Shown here piece after piece: positions 46,796 to 54,048 of a stretch of DNA of 64,000 nt. Both the position numbers and the translations under genes were made by a program. The stretch comes from Iodobacter fluviatilis (GTDB lineage: Bacteria > Pseudomonadota > Gammaproteobacteria > Burkholderiales > Chitinibacteraceae), in NCBI RefSeq assembly GCF_900451195.1, contig NZ_UGHR01000001.1, positions 2,914,001-2,978,000 on the forward strand. Direction: 5' to 3'. Position 1 is the first letter of the stretch. Each line of letters begins with the position of its first letter. The notes below the pieces were generated by a model. That model was not told where the DNA came from and did not search any database. It saw only the letters and a list, made by a program, of their open reading frames with translations.

Positions 46796-47857
46796 CTATC
46801 TCTTGTGCCAAATCCTGTTGTAGGCACTCTCAAACCCCAACTCATGATCAATACTAAGATTGCCTATTTTCTTAAGCAAATCACACGTGACTAAGATTGG
46901 CCTAGATATATAACCGCTGGGTGGGCTGCCTGCAAAAGCACGATTTAACTCATCAGCTAATTGATAGCCCTGCATGGTCAGCGGCTCAGCAATCGTTGCT
47001 GCTTGCTGAGAGCGGCATGAAGCAATCCGGCTTAACGCCAGAGCAGAGCCATCGCCAGCTGCAACAAGCATCAACTCTTTAGCCCCTGCCTGAATCAGTG
47101 GATAACTCATACTGTCAAAATAAATATCATTAATGGCCAGACTATAAGTCCAGCTCTCTCCATAGCGCTTTAAAAGTTTTGGAACCAATTCTGGAATAAG
47201 AAGCGAAGAATCAGATATCTTCACGTTTTCAATTGAAAGCACTCTGCAGTTTTTGTAAGCACTGCACAATTCAACAACCTGTTTCATTTTATTTGTTTTA
47301 TTATTGGCAATAGCAAATTGATTATCATTGAATATAATCACGCCCAGTGGGCGTTTATTTTTTATCGCATCCGCCAGCACAAAATGAGCGGCCATTTCGG
47401 CTACCTCAATCGCATCCGTTGCCACATTAACAAACAGATCAGGCGTCGCGCCTGGATTTTTTGCTGCATGCCAGCCAACCAGCTTTATTTTATTTTGTTT
47501 GGCTATTTTTAGTTGCTCCGGAAAATCATCCGGCTGAAAGCCCCCAAACACAATGCCATCCGCTTGCCGGGCAATACTCTGCACAAATAACGTTTGCAGT
47601 TTGTCATTTTTGCCCTCGCCATTCAGCAAAATAAGCCTCCAGCCTAATTTTTGGCAGGCTTTTTCCAAACCGCGATACACATTGGCTACTCCGCCATTTT
47701 TAAGGTCTGAAGCAATAAAAACAACCATCTTTCCTGTTTGGGCAGGCGGCCCGGTAATCGGTCCGCCCCATGGCTCAGCAGCAACGGCAAAAACAAACAT
47801 CCATAAATTTAAAATTATTCCAATAAAAAAATTGGACAGGCAGAATTTTTTTTGCAT
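46796..47857 (-). CDS. orphan ribose/sugar-type periplasmic binding protein
   Basis: The start at ATG 47857 (MQKKFCLSNFFIGIILN) has AAGGTGG 5 nt upstream, supporting it over a GTG three codons before. The 353-residue protein has a signal peptide and a type 1 periplasmic binding fold, like RbsB-type sugar binders. Blocks include GKMVVFIASDLKNGGVANVYRGLEKACQKLG, ARQADGIVFGGFQPDDF and LMLVAAGDGSALALSRIASC. No ABC permease or ATPase is adjacent, so it may be a sensory binding protein or use a distant transporter. The gene is on the minus strand inside the trp region and its ligand is unknown. Confidence 0.82.
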   Translation of the reverse strand: MQKKFCLSNFFIGIILNLWMFVFAVAAEPWGGPITGPPAQTGKMVVFIASDLKNGGVANVYRGLEKACQKLGWRLILLNGEGKNDKLQTLFVQSIARQADGIVFGGFQPDDFPEQLKIAKQNKIKLVGWHAAKNPGATPDLFVNVATDAIEVAEMAAHFVLADAIKNKRPLGVIIFNDNQFAIANNKTNKMKQVVELCSAYKNCRVLSIENVKISDSSLLIPELVPKLLKRYGESWTYSLAINDIYFDSMSYPLIQAGAKELMLVAAGDGSALALSRIASCRSQQAATIAEPLTMQGYQLADELNRAFAGSPPSGYISRPILVTCDLLKKIGNLSIDHELGFESAYNRIWHKR

Positions 47858-48177
47858 GCAATCCACCTTTATTTAAAATTTATCGATGAAAGCAAGGCTT
47901 ATTCAAAAAAAGCCATGCACGCCTTGTTAACAAACATAAAAGCAGCCAATTTTGACCGAGTTAAGCCCTGCATTGTTATGCATTCTAGTCAATGATCAGC
48001 TGAATAAACGCATTGTGCAGTGGCCTAAAGTCAGATGACACACTCTTTTGTCTCCTTTTATTTATGGAATCAATAAAGAAGTCACCCTTAAATAAACCCC
48101 ATGCTCAATATTTAGTATAAATACTCATACCTATTCTTCCATGTAAAACAGCTTGCTATGCTATTGCACAGCAAAAA
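47858..48177. other. intergenic region upstream of the sugar-binding gene
   Basis: A 320-bp AT-rich stretch. It should hold the promoter of the binding-protein gene and the end of the 48178 gene. I see no RNA, hairpin or coding frame worth calling. Confidence 0.35.
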
Positions 48178-48603
48178 TCAATTACATCGCAGCGTTTCCG
48201 ATTGCCCCTCCCGAACATAAGCTCTTCTTGGCTTGCCACGGCATGCGTATTCAACCGTCGACATTTTTTGATAACCATCAGAGGGATCTCCACACCACTG
48301 ATTGCCTGATTTAAAACGATAAGATGATTTATCGTTGGCAGAGCGGGCCAGCCGCTGGGTAAAATCACACCGCCCTCTTGCTGAGCCATAAGTCGCATTC
48401 AAAATCTGAATTTTTCGCCAGTCACTACTCTGGCTTCCCTGATTGCCATTCATCATCCGCATCGCTTCGCGAAAGCCATCACGAAAGCCTTCCTGATATT
48501 GCTGATTTCTTCCCCGCAGCATTTCCTCAGGCAGATTGGCCTCACTGGCCATTGCGCCTGCTGACGCCAGCATAAGCAGGCAAAAGACATTAAGTTTTAT
48601 CAC
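48178..48603 (-). CDS. secreted protein of unknown function with four cysteines
   Basis: The 141-residue protein has a signal peptide (MIKLNVFCLLMLASAGAMAS). The mature part starts with an acidic/Arg/Gln helix (RNQQYQEGFRDGFREAMRMM) and then a domain with Cys residues in RGRCDFTQRL, GNQWCGDPSDGYQ, VEYACRGKP and ETLRCN, likely two disulfides. No family is recognised. It stands alone on the minus strand between the sugar-binding protein gene and unrelated plus-strand genes. Confidence 0.7.
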   Translation of the reverse strand: MIKLNVFCLLMLASAGAMASEANLPEEMLRGRNQQYQEGFRDGFREAMRMMNGNQGSQSSDWRKIQILNATYGSARGRCDFTQRLARSANDKSSYRFKSGNQWCGDPSDGYQKMSTVEYACRGKPRRAYVREGQSETLRCN

Positions 48604-48966
48604 GCCGTATTCCTTTCTTCATAAATAAACAAAGCTTCTGTTATTTAAAGATCAGAGACAAGATACATAATGACAGCAGTGAAATTACACGGATTGATTT
48701 CACTCGCCCCCGGGAAAACAGTGATCCACTATGCTATTAACAGCGGCAGTGTAGGCGAGACAGAAGCCCAAATGGGGGATGCCCCAACACTTAAAAAAGG
48801 GCGCCAAGAATTTCAGCTTAAGCGTCGGCCCAATTGGGCTGAGCCAAATGAGAAGCTTAACGATAGAACCGCCTGACATGGCATTCAAGCAGGCTAGCGG
48901 GAACGTGCGGCTTTTTATCCAACTGCAGCGTAAGCAAGTTGCTCCATTTTAACGTCAGGCCCCGTA
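48604..48966. other. intergenic stretch, doubtful ORF
   Basis: A 363-bp gap. A 68-codon plus-strand frame at 48670 and a similar minus-strand frame overlap each other with no ribosome site or recognisable features; I do not call either. The rest shows nothing clear. Confidence 0.35.
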
Positions 48967-49266
48967 ATGAAACAATCGAACAGTTTGTTGGTTTACCTCG
49001 CCTTACTGATCGCCATTGCAGGCGTGGTCATTCACGCAGGCGCCGTCATTGCAGGCCCGTCCTGGTACGCCTTTTTCAATGCCCCGCCTTCCGTGATTGC
49101 ATCTGCCCGGGCCGGTACTTGGCTGGCCCCGGTCAACACCTTGATCATTGCCGGGCTTATGGCAATCTGTGCGTTGTATGCCGCATCAGTGGTTGGACTG
49201 ATTGGCCGGCCACCGCTACAAACACAAAATTGGTTTATTGCCATTGACAAGTGGTGGCTGCGGTGA
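48967..49266 (+). CDS. small membrane protein, probably C-terminally shortened
   Basis: The 99-residue product has three membrane segments (about residues 6-30, 48-68 and maybe 70-88) and the motif GPSWYAFFNAPPSVIASARAGTWLAP. This resembles a roughly 130-residue family of small membrane proteins of unknown function whose members normally continue for one more helix. Here the frame ends at WWLR, so the last helix may be lost. It is the last gene before the palindrome-rich stretch. Confidence 0.6.
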   Translation: MKQSNSLLVYLALLIAIAGVVIHAGAVIAGPSWYAFFNAPPSVIASARAGTWLAPVNTLIIAGLMAICALYAASVVGLIGRPPLQTQNWFIAIDKWWLR

Positions 49267-49367
49267 TCCCGAGTTTATTGACCATGAAGATTGGCGAAAA
49301 ATATGACCCTTAGAGATTAAACCAGCATTATATAAATAATATTTTTCAATATTTAGGACCGGTTATG

Positions 49368-49414
49368 TTTTTTTGATAAATATATACCCCCTCTTTATAT
49401 ATTTATCAAAAAAA
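49368..49414. repeat. perfect 19-bp inverted repeat
   Basis: TTTTTTTGATAAATATATA (49368-49386), 9-nt loop CCCCCTCTT, then the exact complement to 49414. The A/T-rich stem ends in A7 on one side and T7 on the other, so it could be a weak bidirectional terminator or a transposon-end-like structure. It sits 5 bp before the first 65-bp palindrome. Confidence 0.8.
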
Positions 49415-49418
49415 GGCA

Positions 49419-49481
49419 GGTCTTACATTAGTGCATAGCAAACTCAGCCTAGATTTGGAAATATATTAATACCCAAGGCCC
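49419..49481. repeat. palindromic repeat element copy 1
   Basis: Starts GGTCTTACATTAGTGCATAG, core ACTCAGCCTAGATTTG, ends diverged (ATTAATACCCAAGGCCC). The left and central parts match copies 2-4; the right terminus is decayed. Confidence 0.75.
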
Positions 49482-49730
49482 TTTCCATCCACAGCGATGG
49501 ACAAGAGAAAACCACAATTGGTAAATGACAAAAATAGAGCGCCTTAAACCCGCCCCCTGCATAGAGAGAGCCTGTAAGAAAAATAGAGAACTGAAAGACT
49601 GCGTCAAATTTAACGACGAAGGCAACAACTGGTTTGACAATCACCGAAACTGTCCTATATTTGGAAGCGAAACGAAAATAGCCTTTTGGATTCTCTTATT
49701 TAATGATCATTAATCGCTAAGAAGATAAAT
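49482..49730. other. leader of the secreted-protein gene
   Basis: Between palindrome copy 1 and the gene at 49731 is 249 bp. A 62-codon plus-strand frame at 49525 lacks a ribosome site and overlaps an equally long minus-strand frame, so neither is called. Nothing else is clear. Confidence 0.35.
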
Positions 49731-50186
49731 ATGAAAGAGTTATTTATTAGTCTATTTTTACGTTCGTCAATTAGCATACTAATGTTTTATAGTGCAACAG
49801 TTTCAGCGCAATACGTTCATCCAGAAGCATGCGACCAAACCCAAAATGGTTGGGTATATCGTTGTAATACAAAATACTATTCATCTATGGGGGTTATTGA
49901 ATACTCACTAAAATCAAATTCTTCGCAATCCGTTGATTTTAAAATTTCAAATTGGGCTAGTGTTTGTGGACGACCTGGCGATCTTACCTTTGATAAAGCA
50001 TATACGCTTAACCCTAATACTACTTTGCCGCATTGCTCTAAATATAGGGATCCAAACCCTGGTTATGACAATTGCAATGAAGTCTATGTTTATCAATGTT
50101 CTCAGAATGGTCAATCTGTCCCTTGCAGCTCAGTATTAACTATTAAATTAGTTGGGGCCGACGTAAGGGGCGAGTGTGTCTTATAG
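49731..50186 (+). CDS. secreted Cys-rich protein in the palindrome array
   Basis: The 151-residue protein has a signal peptide (LFISLFLRSSISILMFYSATVSA, cleaved near residue 26) and about nine Cys in the mature part, for example ACDQTQNGWVYRC, SVCGRPGD, LPHCSKY, YDNCNEVYVYQCSQ and VPCSS. It probably has several disulfides. No family is recognised. It is an isolated unit flanked by palindrome copies 1 and 2 (33 bp after its stop). AT content is higher than in the trp genes. Confidence 0.7.
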   Translation: MKELFISLFLRSSISILMFYSATVSAQYVHPEACDQTQNGWVYRCNTKYYSSMGVIEYSLKSNSSQSVDFKISNWASVCGRPGDLTFDKAYTLNPNTTLPHCSKYRDPNPGYDNCNEVYVYQCSQNGQSVPCSSVLTIKLVGADVRGECVL

Positions 50187-50219
50187 GCATTATATAAACA
50201 CAGCGTTAAGTAAATGGGA

Positions 50220-50287
50220 GTCGGGTCTTGAATCAGCACACAGTAAACTCGTCCAAGGTTTGAAAATATGTTAATGCAAGACCTGAC
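50220..50287. repeat. palindromic repeat element copy 2
   Basis: GTCGGGTCTTG at the left pairs with CAAGACCTGAC at the right. Internal arms are CACAGTAAACTC and GTTTGAAAATATGTT. It has the best preserved termini of the five copies. Confidence 0.85.
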
Positions 50288-50354
50288 CCTACGGTCTCTT
50301 GACAGCAGCAAGTCGTGACGGTCTCATAAGGTTTCATTTCAAAGAGGTTTTGCC

Positions 50355-50576
50355 ATGGACTATTCGAGTTTAATTCAAACAGTTCAAAGCCACATTAGCG
50401 CTGGGCTGCTAGATGGCCATACAGAAGGGCTAATTATCAGCACTGGAAACGCCATCAAGGAGCAAACTGCACCGCCAGAGCAGCAAGATCAGCTGCGTGA
50501 ACTCCTTACTAAGTTGCAGAAATTAGTTCCTGCTTCGAAGCCACATTTTCCTGGTTCCACAGCCACGCCGCTTTAG
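50355..50576 (+). CDS. small soluble protein in the palindrome array
   Basis: The 73-residue protein starts at ATG 50355 with AAAGAGG 7 nt upstream. It contains two Gln/Glu-rich helices (EQQDQLRELLTKLQKL). No domain is recognised. It lies between palindrome copies 2 and 3. The 130 bp after its stop, with an Arg/Lys-poor TAG-rich stretch, holds no further frame. Confidence 0.5.
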   Translation: MDYSSLIQTVQSHISAGLLDGHTEGLIISTGNAIKEQTAPPEQQDQLRELLTKLQKLVPASKPHFPGSTATPL

Positions 50577-50705
50577 AGTTAGGTCCAACCAGCTATTCAA
50601 GCCAACGTGGCCAAGATATCGGGGGCTAAAGCTAAGCGTTAGGCCCACTACGACAACGTCGAAGCCGTCCCTAGCTATCTGAAGTAATACATAAAGGGAA
50701 ACGGG

Positions 50706-50773
50706 GGAAGGTCTTGCATTAGCACATAGTAGACTCGGCCTAGATTTGAAAATATGTTAGTACAAGACCCGAC
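50706..50773. repeat. palindromic repeat element copy 3
   Basis: GAAGGTCTTGCATTAGCACATAG at the left and TGTTAGTACAAGACCCGAC at the right. The central GACTCGGCCTAGATTTG matches copies 1 and 4. Confidence 0.85.
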
Positions 50774-50819
50774 CAAGCTGCAATTTGTGTGTCAATATTT
50801 CTTAAATAGGAGGATGTGC

Positions 50820-51194
50820 GTGGATGCAGCAACTTCAGGTTTAATTGGTGCGGCGATCGGCGGAGGTGTTACTTTGATTGCAAATCTCATTTCAATATGG
50901 CAACAAGCTAGGTCAATGAGAAATGCAAAACTCGCCTCTGAAGAAGCTTGGCTTCGTGAAAAACTTCACGAAATCTACGTTAATTGCATTTATTTCGTAG
51001 GCACCTCAAAATATGAGGAGCGCAACAAATGGATAAACTTACTACTTATTTACCATCCTGAGCGAAGTCAGCCGACTTTTTCGGAATTTTTGGACAAACA
51101 CACAAAGGGCGCTCTCGCCATTGATGATATTATTGCATTGGCTGCACGTGACTCTCGTATCCAAGGTGTTTCATATCAAGCGGATGAAAATTAA
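50820..51194 (+). CDS. small membrane-anchored protein in the palindrome array
   Basis: AGGAGG at 50808-50813 is 6 nt before GTG 50820, which decides the start; the ATG at 50814 touches the ribosome site. The 124-residue product has one Gly/Ala-rich membrane segment near its start (LIGAAIGGGVTLIANLISIW) followed by a soluble helical part (REKLHEIYVNCIYF). No family is recognised, but a short TM then helical domain is common in small accessory or toxin-type proteins. It is followed 9 bp later by palindrome copy 4. Confidence 0.6.
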   Translation: MDAATSGLIGAAIGGGVTLIANLISIWQQARSMRNAKLASEEAWLREKLHEIYVNCIYFVGTSKYEERNKWINLLLIYHPERSQPTFSEFLDKHTKGALAIDDIIALAARDSRIQGVSYQADEN

Positions 51195-51203
51195 AAAAAT
51201 AAA

Positions 51204-51270
51204 GTCAGATCTTACATCTGCACATAGTAAACTCAGCCTAAGTTTGAAAACATGTTAAGACATTAAGACA
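51204..51270. repeat. palindromic repeat element copy 4
   Basis: GTCAGATCTTACATCTGCACATAG at the left; the core AAACTCAGCCTAAGTTTGAAAACATGTTAAGAC is kept; the right end has lost CAAGACC (now ATTAAGACAAAG). Confidence 0.75.
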
Positions 51271-51279
51271 AAGAATAAA

Positions 51280-51445
51280 GAATAACTGGGGTCCGAGTAA
51301 AGTTAAGCCTGCTTGTTTCGGCTCTGAGTGTATGAAACATAATAGAATTTAGGTTTACTCTGAACCTGGTTATTAAATCCACCTTCTTTAGCTCTAAGAG
51401 CATTAAGCATAGTAGGATTTAATTTTGTTCTGACCCCCAGTTATT
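51280..51445. repeat. second palindromic/direct repeat family (CTGGGGTCCGAGTAAA type)
   Basis: AATAACTGGGGTCCGAGTAAA at 51281 pairs with TTTACTCTGAACCTGGTTATT at 51354-51374. A direct copy of the right part follows: GGCTCTGAGTGTATGAAACATAATAG... versus AGCTCTAAGAGCATTAAGCATAGTAG..., ending TTCTGACCCCCAGTTATT (51428-51445). The two right halves are about 68 bp each. The family is unlike the GGTCTTGCA elements but has the same GGGGTC-type ends. Confidence 0.8.
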
Positions 51446-51553
51446 AATTCCAGTTATTAGTAATCATCGCCACAATTGTCGCTCTGGTCGCAAGCAAAGA
51501 TGAGATCTTCAAACTCATTCAATAGGCAATGTAATCTTACACAAAAGCGAATT

Positions 51554-52219
51554 ATGGGAAACGATAAACTATTTGAATTATATAAAGCCAATGAATTAGC
51601 AATTCATGAAGTCAAAGCTCAATGCACAGCGGCGATGGAAGGCCCTTTTCTCATAGCACCTAGTGATTCGTATTGGTCTTCAGTGGTAAAAGTTGCATTC
51701 GTCGGGCAAGAAACGCATGGATGGCCAAGTGCCGAAGACATCCGAGATCAAATGCAAGAATATGCTGATTTCAACCTCGGAGAGGAATACTACGCCAGCC
51801 CGTTCTGGAGCGTGATCAGAAAACTTGAGCGCTCTCTTACAAATTCACAATTTTCTTCTGCTTGGTTGAATGTTAATCGATTTGATCAAGAGAGGGGGCC
51901 GCCCTCGAACGAAAATAAGCAAACACTCTCCAAGTTAGATTTTATTTTATTTAAAGAGTTAAAAATCATTTCGCCTGATGTTGTCATTTTCTTCACCGGC
52001 CCAAGTTATGATAATCGTTTATTTCACCCCCCCCCCTGTATTACACAAGCAGTTGATGGTTTTAGCGAACGGCAATTGTGCCGCTTAAATTCTAATTTGT
52101 TACCCGCCAAATCATTCAGAACATACCACCCCAATTATTTGCGCCGATCCGGCATTGAAAAATCTGTTATTGAAGTCATTTCTGCTTTGGCTGGTAATCC
52201 CCCCTCAAAAGAATCATAG
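51554..52219 (+). CDS. unknown protein with UDG-like motifs in the palindrome array
   Basis: I take ATG 51554 (MGNDKLFELYKANELAIHE) as start, giving 221 residues; in-frame ATGs upstream exist at 51476 and 51500. The protein has VKVAFVGQETHGW near residue 45 and YHPNYLRRSG near residue 200, with a hydrophobic strand SPDVVIFFTGPSYD between. The order GQxx ... hydrophobic strand ... HP is that of the uracil-DNA-glycosylase-like superfamily. This is a weak, low-confidence similarity. A run of Pro (LFHPPPCI) interrupts the middle. The function is unknown. It lies between palindrome copies 4 and 5. Confidence 0.55.
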   Translation: MGNDKLFELYKANELAIHEVKAQCTAAMEGPFLIAPSDSYWSSVVKVAFVGQETHGWPSAEDIRDQMQEYADFNLGEEYYASPFWSVIRKLERSLTNSQFSSAWLNVNRFDQERGPPSNENKQTLSKLDFILFKELKIISPDVVIFFTGPSYDNRLFHPPPCITQAVDGFSERQLCRLNSNLLPAKSFRTYHPNYLRRSGIEKSVIEVISALAGNPPSKES

Positions 52220-52232
52220 CAAAAGCAGGAAT

Positions 52233-52295
52233 GGGTTCAGGCCTTGCATTAACATAATTTCAAACATAAGCTGTGTTATTGCAAGACCTGACTCC
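52233..52295. repeat. palindromic repeat element copy 5
   Basis: GGGTTCAGGCCTTGCATTAACA at the left and TGTTATTGCAAGACCTGACTCC at the right are near-perfect inverted arms. The centre differs from copies 1-4 (ATTTCAAACATAAGC), so the ends are conserved more than the middle. It lies 13 bp after the stop of the 51554 gene. Confidence 0.85.
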
Positions 52296-52327
52296 AGCTT
52301 TCTATTATTTATTTTTAGGATGCAAAA

Positions 52328-52642
52328 ATGCGAATCACAGTAAACATATCACTTATAGAAAATTCAGCTACTGGCAACTTTCAAAAAACACTCAATGCAC
52401 AAGAAATAGAAATCACCCACGAAAACGATACTATTATGCAAAGCGTAGATGAGCTAACCTCTAAAGGAAGTCATCCATCAAAAATAATTTGGTTTCAAAG
52501 TAATGCAGACTCATTGAAAAATATTACAAATATAAAAATTACCCAAAGTAATGGAAATGTATTAATTAACGGCACGTTAAATTTTTACTACGGAATGCCC
52601 AAAAATATTGACAACCATGTGGCTTTTTATGTTCTTGAATAG
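52328..52642 (+). CDS. small beta-rich protein of unknown function
   Basis: The 104-residue protein starts at ATG 52328 with AGGA 7 nt upstream. Alternating strands of hydrophobic and polar residues (MRITVNISLIENSATGN, then KNITNIKITQSNGNVLINGTLNFYYG) suggest a beta-sandwich; there are no Cys or membrane segments. It resembles no family known to me. It is the last plus-strand gene of the palindrome array and just precedes prophage remnants on the other strand. Confidence 0.6.
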   Translation: MRITVNISLIENSATGNFQKTLNAQEIEITHENDTIMQSVDELTSKGSHPSKIIWFQSNADSLKNITNIKITQSNGNVLINGTLNFYYGMPKNIDNHVAFYVLE

Positions 52643-52653
52643 ACTTAAAAGAC

Positions 52654-52967
52654 CTAACCCACTGTTGAAATGCGAATAGCTAAATACACTCTTACAAAAA
52701 AGCCCGCACGTGCGGGCTTTGCTGCCTCCTTGGGTTCGTTTACGCCAACTCGTAAGGTTTGAAGCATCACCTCCACCCCCAGCCCATCATTCAACGCCTT
52801 GATCCACTCCTGCAGCAGGGGTTCAATCTCCTTATACACAAACACGGTGGCGGCTTTTTCTAAGTCACCTAAGCCGCCAGTGTTGTTGGGGGTGATGCCC
52901 AGCAATTGTGCTGGTGCGCAGTGGGCGCTGAGCTGATCAACAAAAAGCCCAGCGCTTTGCAGGCGGA
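52654..52967 (-). pseudogene. phage portal protein C-terminal remnant
   Basis: The minus-strand frame contains AHCAPAQLLGITPNNTGGLGDLEKAATVFVYKEIEPLLQEWIKALND. It matches the C-terminal part of PBSX/P2-type phage portal proteins (HRVPPQLLGI.P.NTGGFGDVEKA). The 5' portion is missing and the 3' part runs into a hairpin, so this is a decayed fragment, not a functional portal. It is the clearest sign of an old prophage between the accessory genes and trpG. Confidence 0.75.
52692..52720 (-). terminator. phage-style terminator on the minus strand
   Basis: Minus strand AAAGCCCGC-ACGT-GCGGGCTTT followed by TTTTTGTAAG. It is inside the open frame of the portal remnant, which suggests the natural end of the portal gene was just upstream and the frame now runs through by decay. 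Confidence 0.8.
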
Positions 52968-53017
52968 AAAATGGGAATAAGACAGATAGCAGAGTTAAGT
53001 GAGAGCGGCCACGACTG

Positions 53018-53203
53018 GTGGCGGGCTCACCCCAAGCAGGGCTGGCAAGTTTTATATATCCCCCTGCGGCTTACTTACTGCCTTGCGGCTTTTACAATAA
53101 AATCAACAAGGGGATATTCCCCAAATCGATTAAGCTGGAGCGTGTCAGCGGCTGGCTTGAGGCTGAAACAACAGATTGCATTTATAAGCAAATCAATACT
53201 TAG
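53018..53203 (+). pseudogene. AlpA-like phage regulator remnant
   Basis: The frame includes YNKINKGIFPKSIKLERVSGWLEAETTDCIYKQIN, which matches the C-terminal half of AlpA-type phage regulators (FPKPVKLG.R..GWLESEVDAWI). The N-terminal helix-turn-helix start is not convincing (ATG at 53018 follows unrelated frames), so I call it a fragment. A further open stretch at 53209-53325 (RLYCDNLQNKGVYRSLRDNAKK) has no start and may be another phage piece. Confidence 0.6.
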
Positions 53204-53398
53204 CGTAATACAGGCTCAATAAAAGAAGTCTATTTTCCTATGCGCTAGACGCCCTGCGCCTGTACTGCGATAATTTACAGAATAAGGGCGTTTATCGCAG
53301 CCTCCGTGATAACGCAAAAAAATAACCGGTTAATATACCGGACAACAGATAAGCAGCATCCACATTCAACCCTATAAAATCAAGGACTTAACAAAACC

Positions 53399-53968
53399 AT
53401 GCTGCTTATGCTCGATAATTACGACTCCTTTACATACAACTTAGTCCAGTACTTTGGTGAGCTGGGGCAAGAAGTCCAAGTACATCGCAATGATGAAATC
53501 ACCATCGAAGAAATTGAAGCTTTAAAGCCTAAATATCTGGTGGTGTCCCCCGGCCCCTGTTCTCCTTCCGAAGCAGGTATTTCTTTGGCGGCGATTCATC
53601 ACTTTGCTGGCAAGCTGCCTATTTTAGGCGTTTGCCTTGGGCATCAGGCCATTGGCCAGGCTTTTGGCGGTAAAGTCATTCACGCGCAAACGCTGATGCA
53701 CGGCAAGGTATCGCAAATAGAGCACAGCAATACGGGTGTGTTTAAAAACCTGCCCTCTCCTTTTACGGTGACCCGTTATCATTCCCTAGCGATTGAGCGC
53801 TCCAGCCTGCCAGACTGTCTGGAAATCACTGCATGGACAGAAGATGGCGAGATCATGGGCGTGCGGCATAAAACACTGCCGATCGAAGGGGTGCAGTTTC
53901 ATCCTGAATCGATCCTTACCGAGCACGGTCACGCCATGCTGGATCAGTTTTTAAAAGAATGGGCCTGA
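53399..53968 (+). CDS. trpG: anthranilate synthase component II (glutamine amidotransferase)
   Basis: The 189-residue class I amidotransferase has [18 protein letters not shown] at the start, the active-site Cys in [17 protein letters not shown] and the His-Glu pair in [14 protein letters not shown]. It supplies ammonia to TrpE for anthranilate. In many pseudomonads and Neisseriales the same chain also serves PabB. Here it begins a new cluster with trpD and trpC but is 8 kb from trpE. The ribosome site (AAGGA) is 12 nt from ATG. Confidence 0.96.
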   Translation: MLLMLDNYDSFTYNLVQYFGELGQEVQVHRNDEITIEEIEALKPKYLVVSPGPCSPSEAGISLAAIHHFAGKLPILGVCLGHQAIGQAFGGKVIHAQTLMHGKVSQIEHSNTGVFKNLPSPFTVTRYHSLAIERSSLPDCLEITAWTEDGEIMGVRHKTLPIEGVQFHPESILTEHGHAMLDQFLKEWA

Positions 53969-54048
53969 CAGAGTCTAAGCCGCTTTAAGGCCTCTGCTGT
54001 GCCTGCCTGCCGCAGGCACCAGCCCCTTTTTTTTACCCAGGATAGATT

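Noticed and set aside
48670..48876. 68-codon plus-strand frame with overlapping minus-strand frame
   Set aside because: Neither frame has a ribosome site, signal peptide or recognisable motif; mutual overlap suggests both are chance.
49525..49713. 62-codon frame before the Cys-rich secreted protein
   Set aside because: No ribosome site and an equally long frame on the opposite strand; no known motifs.
49419..52295. Integron attC array
   Set aside because: The palindromes are of attC-like length and sit after genes in one orientation, but their ends lack the RYYYAAC/GTTRRRY core sites and no integrase is seen. I kept them as a repeat family only.
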